A DNA stretch of 6,257 nt from a bacterium (GCA_030642425.1 DAOWNU010000127.1:1-6257), one strand, 5' to 3'; counted from the stretch's first letter, positions 1 to 5,062 are shown. Translations and numbers: made by a program. The notes: generated by a model from the letters alone, not told the origin.

Positions 1-531
1 ATCGCACAGGGGGAAATAAAGCCCGGCGAGCAGCAAGTCGATGTCGAGCAGGAAAAGCTTTCGGGCGATACGGTTGTCGCTCAAGAGAAACCCATCCCCG
101 CTAAGGCCTGCTCCAATCCGGCGCCGAATTTCACTCTTAAAGACATCGATAAGCAGGACGTTTCCCTTTCCGATTTCAGCGGGAAAGTCGTGATAATCGA
201 TTTCTGGGCCACGTGGTGCCGACCGTGCGTTATGGGAATCCCGGACCTCATTTCCCTGCAGGAGGAATATGGCTCAGAAAATCTGGTCGTAATCGGTATC
301 TCGCTGGACAGGCAGCCGGCGAAGGTTCCAAGATTCGCGAAACAAATGAAAATGACCTATCCCGTGCTTTTTGCAACCAACGATGTTATAAGAAGTTACG
401 GCAATGTCACCTCGATACCGACAACATTTATTATCGACAGGGGCGGATGTATCAAGCAGAAATTAGTTGGACTTCACCCCAAGGCCGAATTGCAGAAATA
501 TATCAAACCCCTGATCGCGGAGAGCGTGTAG
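1..531 (+). CDS. TlpA/ResA-like thioredoxin-fold thiol-disulfide oxidoreductase (5' end missing)
   Basis: The reading frame is open from the first base, so the N-terminus lies outside the window; 176 residues are visible. Residues 1-36 are a charged, Gln/Glu/Lys-rich low-complexity stretch, probably a linker. From about residue 40 a thioredoxin fold begins with APNFTLKDID, typical of TlpA/ResA/AhpC-like proteins. The active site is WATWCRPC (Cys73 and Cys76, bases 217-228). The cis-proline is in SIPTTF (Pro140), followed by the strand FIIDRGG. Known members are anchored or periplasmic and reduce or exchange disulfides, for example in cytochrome c maturation; the substrate here cannot be told. 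A GTG at 190 is an internal codon and not the start, because the thioredoxin fold begins well before it. The downstream OsmC-like gene starts two bases after the TAG stop, which implies one transcript. Family call is firm; location and substrate are inference. Confidence 0.93.
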   Translation: MAQGEIKPGEQQVDVEQEKLSGDTVVAQEKPIPAKACSNPAPNFTLKDIDKQDVSLSDFSGKVVIIDFWATWCRPCVMGIPDLISLQEEYGSENLVVIGISLDRQPAKVPRFAKQMKMTYPVLFATNDVIRSYGNVTSIPTTFIIDRGGCIKQKLVGLHPKAELQKYIKPLIAESV

Positions 532-533
532 CA

Positions 534-1004
534 ATGGCGGAGAATATCCTGAAATTGAGCGTGAGACTGGCGAGCGATATGACATTGGTTGCCCGCTCGG
601 ACAGCGGACACTGGACTATTATGGACGTTCCCGAGTCTGTCGGCGGCCACGAGGGCGCGATGCACCCTTTCGAGCATCTGTTCGCGTCGCTTGCCGGATG
701 CACCGGCTCCGACGTCCTGTTCGTCATGCGCAAAAAGCGGATCCCGCTCGACGATTTTCGTATCGAGATCGAGGCTCAACGCAAAGACACGCACCCGAAG
801 GTTCCAACCGATATTCACATTCATTATACTTTTGTGGGGCCGGATATCCCCGAAAGCGCGGTGATCAAGGCTATCGACCTTTCGGAGAACAAATACTGCT
901 CCGTCTCGGCCATATTGAAGGCCACGGCTAAAATGACTTCGAGCTACGAGATACTCACGCCCGAAGAGGCGCGGGAAAAATTCTCCAACGTGCGAAAGAA
1001 GTAA
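534..1004 (+). CDS. OsmC/Ohr-family peroxiredoxin-like protein (YhfA-type)
   Basis: This 156-residue protein has the length and layout of the OsmC/Ohr superfamily: an N-terminal beta half, a central helix carrying the first cysteine (FASLAGCTGSDV, Cys56), a strand rich in His and Ile (DIHIHYTF), and a second cysteine in KYCSVSAIL (Cys122). Known OsmC/Ohr proteins use this cysteine pair to reduce organic hydroperoxides in the cytoplasm. The CSVS context resembles the YhfA branch, for which peroxidase activity is less well shown. The ATG at 534 is preferred over upstream starts because the fold begins there and GGAG lies at 519-522. The frame is open further upstream, but that part overlaps the thioredoxin gene and has no family resemblance. 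The two-base spacing from the preceding TAG suggests translational coupling, so a thiol-redox operon is likely. No intrinsic terminator is visible after the TAA. Confidence 0.93.
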   Translation: MAENILKLSVRLASDMTLVARSDSGHWTIMDVPESVGGHEGAMHPFEHLFASLAGCTGSDVLFVMRKKRIPLDDFRIEIEAQRKDTHPKVPTDIHIHYTFVGPDIPESAVIKAIDLSENKYCSVSAILKATAKMTSSYEILTPEEAREKFSNVRKK

Positions 1005-1014
1005 TTCGATATAG

Positions 1015-1131
1015 GATCATTTAAAACCGATGCTAATTGCTAATCGATCATTTAAATTGAATTTCCTCAAATAATCCTTTGTGTTGACAATCGGCGCCTC
1101 GCACCTTACCTTATATTATAGGTCATTTAGA
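1015..1131. repeat. 11-bp direct repeats in the promoter region of the SPFH gene
   Basis: GATCATTTAAA occurs exactly at 1015-1025 and again at 1046-1056. A 9-of-11 copy, GGTCATTTAGA, lies at 1121-1131 near the expected transcription start of P1. Start-to-start distances of 31 and 75 bases are close to whole turns of the helix (about 3 and 7). Between the first two copies, TGCTAAT is duplicated in tandem at 1031-1044. This arrangement could be a set of binding sites for a regulator, but the region is AT-rich and the assignment is inference. Confidence 0.35.
1084..1112 (+). promoter_or_regulatory. candidate promoter P1 for the SPFH gene
   Basis: TTGACA lies at 1084-1089 and TACCTT at 1107-1112, a 17-base spacer. 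Seen as a Bacteroidetes-like signal, this is TTG, 20 bases, TAnnTT. A better sigma70-like -10 hexamer, TATATT at 1112-1117, would need an overlong 22-base spacer. Predicted start is around 1118-1121, giving a leader of about 25 bases ending in AAGGAG (1133-1138) five bases before the ATG. Confidence 0.55.
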
Positions 1132-1142
1132 AAAGGAGAAAA

Positions 1143-1991
1143 ATGAATCCAGCAAAGGCAACACTATCCACGGTTCTTATCGCTATCACGGTCATTATTG
1201 TCGTGATAGTTCTGCTCGCGGCGATAACTGTCGTGCCAGCCGGGCATGTGGGCGTGATAGTCCTGTTCGGCAAAGTCAAACCGAATTCGATTCAGCCGGG
1301 ATTGCATCTGGTCAACCCGCTTGCGAATGTCAAGAAAATGGAAACCAGATTGCAGGAATACACAATGTCCGTGGCGAGCGGAGAGGGCGCATTCCGGGGC
1401 GACGACGCTATCGACGCGCTGACCTCCGAAGGCCTTAAGGTCCGGCTCGATATCACGGCCTGGTTCAGGCTCTTGCCGGATAAAGCCCCTAAGGTCTATA
1501 ATGAGATCGGGTTGAATTACGCCAGCAAGATAATACGACCCACGCTCCGAACCGCGATCCGCGACGTGGTTGTGAAATTTACCGCCGAGGACATTTATTC
1601 CGCGAAAAGGGATTCTGTGGTCAAAGCGATAAATATCAAGGCGATAGAACTTATCGGAGATAGAGGAATGATCCTCGACCGGATACTGCTCCGCAACGTT
1701 ATCCTGCCCATAAAAATACAGGACGCTATCGACGCCAAGCTCGCGGCCGATCAGGAAGCCCGCAAGATGGAGTTCGTTCTTCAGAAAGAGGTTCTGGAGA
1801 AGGAGAGAAGAATTATCGAGGCGGAGGGTATCCGCGAGGCGAACCGGATTATCGCCGCGGGGCTGACTACGAACTACCTGCGCTGGTATCGGATAGAGAT
1901 GCTCAAGCAACTCGTGAATTCGCCGAACAACACGATAATAATGATCCCGGAGGATTTCAGTTCCTCGCCGGTTATACTGAACACTAATTGA
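1143..1991 (+). CDS. prohibitin-family SPFH/Band 7 membrane protein
   Basis: This 282-residue protein matches the usual prohibitin length. It has a short N-terminus, one strongly hydrophobic segment at about residues 10-32, and then the Band 7 opening VVPAGHVGVIVLFGKV with QPGLHLVNPL, which are hallmarks of the SPFH domain (about 30-195). A charged helical region rich in Ala, Glu, Lys and Arg (about 195-240) is the expected coiled coil that drives ring or scaffold assembly. The tail (YLRWYRIEMLKQL, then SPNNTIIMIPED) follows the prohibitin pattern. Known relatives form large membrane-bound cages that organise membrane domains and modulate FtsH-type proteases; no protease gene is visible here, so the partner is unknown. 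The ATG has AAGGAG at 1133-1138 and its own promoter P1. The following gap carries palindromes rather than a gene, so it is probably monocistronic. Confidence 0.92.
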   Translation: MNPAKATLSTVLIAITVIIVVIVLLAAITVVPAGHVGVIVLFGKVKPNSIQPGLHLVNPLANVKKMETRLQEYTMSVASGEGAFRGDDAIDALTSEGLKVRLDITAWFRLLPDKAPKVYNEIGLNYASKIIRPTLRTAIRDVVVKFTAEDIYSAKRDSVVKAINIKAIELIGDRGMILDRILLRNVILPIKIQDAIDAKLAADQEARKMEFVLQKEVLEKERRIIEAEGIREANRIIAAGLTTNYLRWYRIEMLKQLVNSPNNTIIMIPEDFSSSPVILNTN

Positions 1992-2009
1992 TCCCCGCAG
2001 GATAATACA

Positions 2010-2031
2010 TCTCGTTACTCCGGGTCGATAG
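2010..2031. repeat. short, possibly collapsed copy of a palindrome segment
   Basis: The segment begins with TCTCGTTAC (2010-2018) and ends with GTCGATAG (2024-2031). The same two words bound a 54-base segment at 2107-2160 that contains two full palindromes. The short copy keeps the ends but lacks the hairpin arms, as if the palindromic interior had been deleted. The match words are only 8-9 bases, so common origin is an inference. Confidence 0.4.
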
Positions 2032-2043
2032 TGTGTAAATGCG

Positions 2044-2156
2044 CGACGCAGAGCGTCGAAAGAATGTTCCAACGGAGACCGTTGGAACAAGAAGAAAAAT
2101 ATTACTTCTCGTTACACCGCTCCGCGGTGTAACGTTATGGGCGACGCTCCGCGTCG
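2044..2156. repeat. cluster of four triloop palindromes
   Basis: Four perfect inverted repeats, each with a three-base loop, lie in 113 bases. (1) 2044-2058: CGACGC, loop AGA, GCGTCG. (2) 2065-2089: an 11-bp stem starting TGTTCCAACGG, loop AGA. (3) 2110-2134: an 11-bp stem starting CGTTACACCGC, loop TCC. (4) 2142-2156: CGACGC, loop TCC, GCGTCG. Hairpins 1 and 4 share the same stem and flank the two longer ones. No T-tract follows any of them on the plus strand, so they are not ordinary intrinsic terminators, though they could stabilise the 3' end of the SPFH mRNA. Hairpins 2 and 3 resemble dispersed intergenic palindromes of the general form CTCGTTCCC...CTCCG...GGGAACG that I recall from environmental bacterial genomes; that recollection is unchecked. 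No coding function is supported here. Confidence 0.85.
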
Positions 2157-2174
2157 ATAGGGTGGCGGAAATAC

Positions 2175-2184
2175 GCGATATCGC
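2175..2184. promoter_or_regulatory. 10-bp perfect palindrome upstream of P2
   Basis: GCGATATCGC is self-complementary and ends 17 bases before the TTGACA of P2. Its position would suit a dimeric regulator site, but a 10-base palindrome alone is weak evidence. Confidence 0.2.
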
Positions 2185-2201
2185 CCGTCGAAAAAAAGGT
2201 A

Positions 2202-2232
2202 TTGACATTTCGGGTGTCATAGAGTAAATTTG
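2202..2232 (+). promoter_or_regulatory. promoter P2 for the lipoprotein pair
   Basis: TTGACA at 2202-2207 is followed after exactly 17 bases by TAAATT at 2225-2230, extended to TAAATTTG at 2232. It fits the sigma70 consensus and also the Bacteroidetes -7 word TAnnTTTG, with TTG placed 20 bases upstream of it. Predicted start is about 2237, leaving a leader of about 40 bases that ends in AAGGAGG (2266-2272), four bases before the ATG at 2277. This is the strongest promoter in the window. Confidence 0.75.
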
Positions 2233-2276
2233 CAAAGATTGTTTTTGTAAATAACAAATCCTAAGAAGGAGGAAAG

Positions 2277-2585
2277 ATGAGAAAGGCAATGTTAGTCGTT
2301 TTTGCCGCACTTGTTTTGAGTCTTATGTTTTCAGGCTGCGTGGACAATACAGGCGGCGCGCCAATGAAACAGGAGATCGAAAGGCTCGAGGCAAAGATCG
2401 ATCAACTCGAAGAAAAGATCGTTGAACTCGAGAAGATTGTCGAGATCGAGACGGCGGAAGAGGCCGAAGAAGAGGTTGTCGATGCGGGCAAGCCCGAAGC
2501 CAAACCCGCAGCAGAAGCCAAACCCGCGACCGGCGGCGAAGGCAAAGGAACCGCTGGAAGCGCCAAAGGCGCACGAGTAAAGTAA
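2277..2585 (+). CDS. small Lpp-like coiled-coil lipoprotein
   Basis: A 102-residue protein with a lipoprotein signal peptide: Lys3, a hydrophobic core at 4-18, and FSGC with the lipidated cysteine at 21. Phe at -3 is slightly unusual for a lipobox. After a short linker, residues 30-58 form a regular heptad coiled coil with hydrophobic positions at I34, L37, I41, L44, I48, L51 and V55. An acidic stretch (60-69) and an Ala/Lys/Pro/Glu/Gly-rich tail (70-102) with repeated AKPA words follow, ending in Lys102. The plan of a short lipoprotein, trimer-type coiled coil and C-terminal Lys recalls Braun's lipoprotein, which tethers the outer membrane to peptidoglycan, but there is no sequence match that I can assert. 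It has a strong Shine-Dalgarno and promoter P2. The next gene starts 19 bases after the stop, so the two are probably co-transcribed. Confidence 0.85.
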   Translation: MRKAMLVVFAALVLSLMFSGCVDNTGGAPMKQEIERLEAKIDQLEEKIVELEKIVEIETAEEAEEEVVDAGKPEAKPAAEAKPATGGEGKGTAGSAKGARVK

Positions 2586-2604
2586 CCTAAACGAAAGGAA
2601 TAAA

Positions 2605-3363
2605 ATGAAAAAACTATTTTTACTGCTTCTTCTCGTGCCGTTCATTATTGTGATGACCGGTTGCGAAGAGGACCCGACCGAAGCAATCGGCGCCCCGAAC
2701 GCGCTGCAGCTTGTTGGCGCCACGAACGGCGTCGATCTGGTTCTGACATGGTCGCCGAGTTCGACAGTCGATATCGACGGCTACAAAATCCGTTTCGAAG
2801 GCACTGAAATCTGGGATGGCACCGCAACAACATATACCCATGTCGCTCCGACGCTCGGTGAATATGAAATCGTTGCCTATCTTGGCAGTGACGAATCCGA
2901 CGCTCTCGATCACGATACCGAAGACGACGTGGCGACCGGAACCGGCACGATCTTCGCCTACTATACAACAGGGCAGTCCGGTTACGGCTGGAATCTTTCC
3001 ACCGGAACTGGCGCGGTCTATAGCTTCACCACGGGCAATGCCGCATCGATCGATTTCTACTACGATGCCGATGACGATTTCACCAGCGCGGATGTCTATA
3101 GCGGCGATTTCCCCAATGAAACCGGCTTGCATGCTTCGTCAACTTCTTATGATGCGCTTAATACCGTCCCGTCCACCGGCGAGGCCTCCTACTACAACTA
3201 CATTACCCCATCCCTCAACGACACATACGCGTTGATAGTCAAGAAAGATCGCTCTTACGGCAATTTTGCCAAGATCGAGATTACAGCAATGGATGGCACC
3301 GCAAATTCGGCCACATTCCGCTGGACTTTCCAGACAATCGAGAAATGGCGCAGGATTGACTGA
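2605..3363 (+). CDS. FN3-domain lipoprotein with a C-terminal beta-rich domain
   Basis: A 252-residue protein with a classic lipoprotein signal: KK at 2-3, a run of Leu/Ile, and VMTGC with lipidated Cys20. Glu-Glu-Asp follows the cysteine, so outer-membrane sorting is plausible. Residues of about 30-95 form a fibronectin type III domain (APNALQLVGATNGVDLVLTW, then DIDGYKIRF). The rest (about 96-245) is rich in Gly, Ser, Thr, Tyr and Asp and looks all-beta. Its last strands (TYALIVKKDRSYGNFAKIEI, then ATFRWTFQTI) resemble the C-terminal pattern of HmuY-like FCB lipoproteins, which I offer only as a weak similarity. The function is probably surface binding or scaffolding. The start has AAAGGA at 2594-2599. 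It is probably co-transcribed with the coiled-coil lipoprotein, and the intrinsic terminator begins about 25 bases after the stop. Confidence 0.88.
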   Translation: MKKLFLLLLLVPFIIVMTGCEEDPTEAIGAPNALQLVGATNGVDLVLTWSPSSTVDIDGYKIRFEGTEIWDGTATTYTHVAPTLGEYEIVAYLGSDESDALDHDTEDDVATGTGTIFAYYTTGQSGYGWNLSTGTGAVYSFTTGNAASIDFYYDADDDFTSADVYSGDFPNETGLHASSTSYDALNTVPSTGEASYYNYITPSLNDTYALIVKKDRSYGNFAKIEITAMDGTANSATFRWTFQTIEKWRRID

Positions 3364-3387
3364 TCTATTTCGATAGAAAGCCAATTG

Positions 3388-3417
3388 AAACCGGGCGCTT
3401 CAGCGTCCGGTTTTTTT
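3388..3417 (+). terminator. Rho-independent terminator after the lipoprotein genes
   Basis: The arms ACCGGGCGC (3390-3398) and GCGTCCGGT (3403-3411) pair over nine positions with one G-U wobble, around the loop TTCA. Two further A-T pairs extend the base of the stem. A run of seven T (3411-3417) follows. This is a textbook intrinsic terminator ending the P2 transcript. Confidence 0.92.
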
Positions 3418-3424
3418 ATTTCCC

Positions 3425-3453
3425 TTGTGCAATACGGGGAAATGGAGTATATT
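3425..3453 (+). promoter_or_regulatory. candidate orphan promoter P3
   Basis: TTGTGC at 3425-3430 and TATATT at 3448-3453 are separated by 17 bases, matching the TTG-N20-TAnnTT spacing of P1, P2 and P4. The -35 is poor beyond TTG. The predicted start, about 3460, coincides with an ATG at 3461, but no convincing gene follows for about 560 bases. Confidence 0.35.
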
Positions 3454-3460
3454 GAAGACA

Positions 3461-3753
3461 ATGCAGAATATCGTGGCTAAAACCAACAAATCGCTTGACA
3501 AAACCGGATTGAGATCGTTTCTTTCTATATGTTCTTTGAATTGATTTTCGGGTGGTTCGAGGCGGGTTTCGGGTTGCGCGAGGCGAAATACGCGACCGCG
3601 TGGTCGTTTGATCGCGTTGCGAGACGCATTGATCGATAGTCCCGCCCGATTGTTGACATACTCTACCAATTCTACCGGATGACGGTGTCGTTCGACCCGT
3701 TTCTCAACCCGACCGATCACTTTTTCGACTCAATTGATGAAATCAATCGACCG
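3461..3753. other. gene-free stretch between the terminator and the tandem repeats
   Basis: No protein or RNA gene is recognised here. The plus strand has a 27-codon frame (3461-3544) starting at the predicted P3 start point, with no ribosome binding site and no recognisable content. The minus strand has a GTG-started frame of 106 codons (3720 down to 3400) that runs into the terminator stem. It has a hydrophobic patch near its end but no ribosome binding site or family resemblance. Small hairpins are visible: CGACC/GGTCG at 3593-3606, and ATTGAT/ATCAAT around GAA at 3733-3747. A TTGACA at 3495 has no -10 at proper spacing. An unrecognised small RNA starting from P3 cannot be excluded. Confidence 0.5.
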
Positions 3754-3893
3754 GAATGAGCTGTCAATTGGGTAGAATGAGCTGTCAATCGACTGGAATG
3801 AGGTATCAATCGGGTAGAATGAGCTGTCAATCGACTGGAATGAGCTATCAATCGGATAGAATGAGCTATCAATCGACTGGAATGAGCTATCAA
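3754..3893. repeat. 21-bp tandem repeat array with a 42-bp alternating higher-order unit
   Basis: Six full units of exactly 21 bases start at 3754, 3775, 3796, 3817, 3838 and 3859. A seventh unit keeps its first 14 bases (3880-3893), and a degraded half unit precedes the array. The shared core is GAATGAGCTRTCAATCG, followed by four variable bases. Odd units end in GGTA or GATA and even units end in ACTG, so the true period is 42 bases; the half unit before the array ends ACCG and keeps the alternation. No insertions or deletions are seen. The length allows an open frame from 3756 (a 7-residue repeat of the type M-S-Y-Q-S-T-G) and an open minus-strand frame without a start; neither has a ribosome binding site. 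Direct repeats spaced at two helical turns would place bound proteins on one face, as in iterons or operators, but no replication gene is nearby. Confidence 0.95.
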
Positions 3894-3903
3894 CAGGCCC
3901 GCA

Positions 3904-3919
3904 GTCGGTCGTTACCGAC
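3904..3919. other. small hairpin after the repeat array
   Basis: GTCGGT (3904-3909) and ACCGAC (3914-3919) form a perfect 6-bp stem with a CGTT loop. There is no T-tract, so it is not an obvious terminator. It marks the point where the tandem repeats end and the leader of the next gene begins. Confidence 0.35.
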
Positions 3920-3959
3920 CCGCAAAGCGTGGAACATGGCGTCTTGCACGAATTTTAAC

Positions 3960-3988
3960 TTGCAAAACGGAAAATGACGCATTAGATT
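3960..3988 (+). promoter_or_regulatory. candidate promoter P4 for the coiled-coil membrane protein
   Basis: TTGCAA at 3960-3965 and TAGATT at 3983-3988 have a 17-base spacer, again TTG-N20-TAnnTT. The predicted start is about 3995, leaving a short leader with GAGGAG at 4011-4016. The region is AT-rich, so chance matches are more likely than for P2. Confidence 0.45.
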
Positions 3989-4022
3989 AGATACGAAATC
4001 GAATAGAACTGAGGAGTAAATA

Positions 4023-4976
4023 ATGCCAGAAAACCAAGTAGAAAATAACGATGCGGATAGATTCGACCTCTATAAAGATTTCGTTGATTCGTGCCGAAAT
4101 GAAGTAAAAGAAATCAGGCAAGAATACAGAAGGAAATGGTTTGGGTTAATTGCAATAATAACTATTTTAGGCGTAATTCTTGGTATTATCGGTTTTTCTA
4201 GTTTTAAAGATGTCGAGAAAGGACTTGAGGAAATAAAAAGCCAAATGTTAGCCGGAGTAGAGGACTCACTTAAAAGAGGGATAGGTGAGATTTTAAACTC
4301 AGAAGAGACCAAGATATTAATGGAAACAAGAACTTTATCAGAAGCATCTCGTATTGCAGATGAGAAAGTCAGCGATATTGCAGATAACACCTTTTCACCG
4401 TTAGAGAGAGAATTAGAAGCGCGATTAAGTGAAATCAAAGAAGAAGGCGCGAAAATCAAAGCAGTTAGCGAAGAAATTGTAGTTAACAGCGAAAAAATAT
4501 CTAAGCTTAGCGAATATCAAGAGACCGTAATAAAAGCGACTGGCTACGACCGATTTGGTTTTGAAAAGTTGTTTTACAAGGAGATTCAAGGATATGAAGA
4601 GGAATCTGATAGAATAACTTCGACAATGAAATATGTTGTTGAAAACACTATAAACGGGACATACTGGTTGTTGAATAAAAATCAGACTTTACCGTATGAT
4701 AGTATCACACCGCCTTACATTGAAAATGAATTTAAAACTCGGCCAGATGATTATTTAGTGCTTTTCATGAATACTTATTGGTTAACTGGTCCACATGATT
4801 CTAAAAAAGATGAAAATAAAATAGAAGTATTTGTAAAAATATTGAAAAAAGAAGAGAATTTATTACTCGCTTATCAAATAGCCCGTTTTTTAAGTTCCTA
4901 TGATCATAAAAATTCTTTCGATTTCAGGGAACATATAGCTTACTGGGAAGAGCATGGTTATCCTGTTTCTCAATGA
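4023..4976 (+). CDS. membrane-anchored coiled-coil protein of unknown function
   Basis: I do not recognise the family. The 317-residue protein starts with a charged, acidic segment (1-38) ending in RRK. A single membrane helix follows at about 39-58 (WFGLIAIITILGVILGIIGF). Residues 60-170 are highly charged and helical with heptad-like spacing, a probable coiled coil or long stalk. The C-terminal part (about 174-317) is a mixed, mainly helical domain with several aromatic residues (TYWLLNKNQ, NTYWLTGPHD, HIAYWEEHGY). The positive charge before the helix suggests that the N-terminus is in the cytoplasm and the C-terminal domain outside, but charge bias is modest. There is no signal peptidase site or catalytic motif that I can name. 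GAGGAG at 4011-4016 is six bases from the ATG. Base composition is unlike the neighbours: line 4141-4200 is 28% GC against 60% for line 5641-5700, with many ATA, AGA and TTA codons, which suggests transfer. Confidence 0.88.
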   Translation: MPENQVENNDADRFDLYKDFVDSCRNEVKEIRQEYRRKWFGLIAIITILGVILGIIGFSSFKDVEKGLEEIKSQMLAGVEDSLKRGIGEILNSEETKILMETRTLSEASRIADEKVSDIADNTFSPLERELEARLSEIKEEGAKIKAVSEEIVVNSEKISKLSEYQETVIKATGYDRFGFEKLFYKEIQGYEEESDRITSTMKYVVENTINGTYWLLNKNQTLPYDSITPPYIENEFKTRPDDYLVLFMNTYWLTGPHDSKKDENKIEVFVKILKKEENLLLAYQIARFLSSYDHKNSFDFREHIAYWEEHGYPVSQ

Positions 4977-5053
4977 CGGGGCGAAATACTATAAATGGAA
5001 AAAGTGAAATCGAAGATTTTGAAATGACCAACGATAGAACAAACATTTTATAA
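4973..5053 (+). CDS. possible 26-residue ORF overlapping the upstream stop (ATGA)
   Basis: The ATG at 4973 overlaps the TGA stop of the coiled-coil gene in the classic ATGA arrangement. Its TAA (5051-5053) overlaps the Shine-Dalgarno of the next gene. The peptide would be short, hydrophilic and without motifs. There is no ribosome binding site of its own, so translation would need re-initiation. Its base composition is AT-rich like the upstream gene. It could be a genuine coupled micro-ORF, a remnant of a longer gene, or chance; I favour chance or remnant. Confidence 0.22.
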   Translation: MTGRNTINGKSEIEDFEMTNDRTNIL

Positions 5054-5062
5054 GGAGGAATT

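Noticed and set aside
213..533. N-terminal extension of the OsmC-like gene from an ATG-like start at 213
   Set aside because: This part lies entirely within the thioredoxin gene in another frame. OsmC proteins have the length obtained from the ATG at 534.
1164..2090. Minus-strand open frame of 308 codons opposite the SPFH gene
   Set aside because: The plus strand encodes a clear prohibitin-family protein. The antisense frame begins within the palindrome cluster and has no family resemblance.
2065..2134. Intrinsic terminators after the SPFH gene
   Set aside because: The stems are strong, but no T-tract follows either of them on the plus strand.
2039..2227. 62-codon plus-strand ORF in the palindrome region
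   Set aside because: It is made mostly of the palindromic repeats, lacks a ribosome binding site and runs through promoter P2.
3495..3531. Promoter built on TTGACA at 3495
   Set aside because: The nearest -10-like words (TATATG at 3526) are 25 bases away, and nothing acceptable lies at 16-18 bases.
3400..3720. 106-codon minus-strand ORF with a GTG start
   Set aside because: It has no ribosome binding site, ends inside the plus-strand terminator and has no recognisable domain. It remains the least unlikely of the shadow frames because nothing is coded opposite it.
3754..3893. CRISPR array
   Set aside because: The units are contiguous 21-mers with only four variable bases in an alternating pattern. 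There are no unique spacers and no cas genes.
3754..3893. Plasmid iteron origin
   Set aside because: Spacing is iteron-like, but there is no rep gene, no DnaA box that I can find and no AT-rich melting region next to it. The neighbours look chromosomal.
3756..3977. 73-codon ORF made of 7-residue repeats over the tandem array
   Set aside because: The open frame follows from a repeat unit of 21 bases without internal stops. There is no Shine-Dalgarno and the non-repeat tail is unremarkable.
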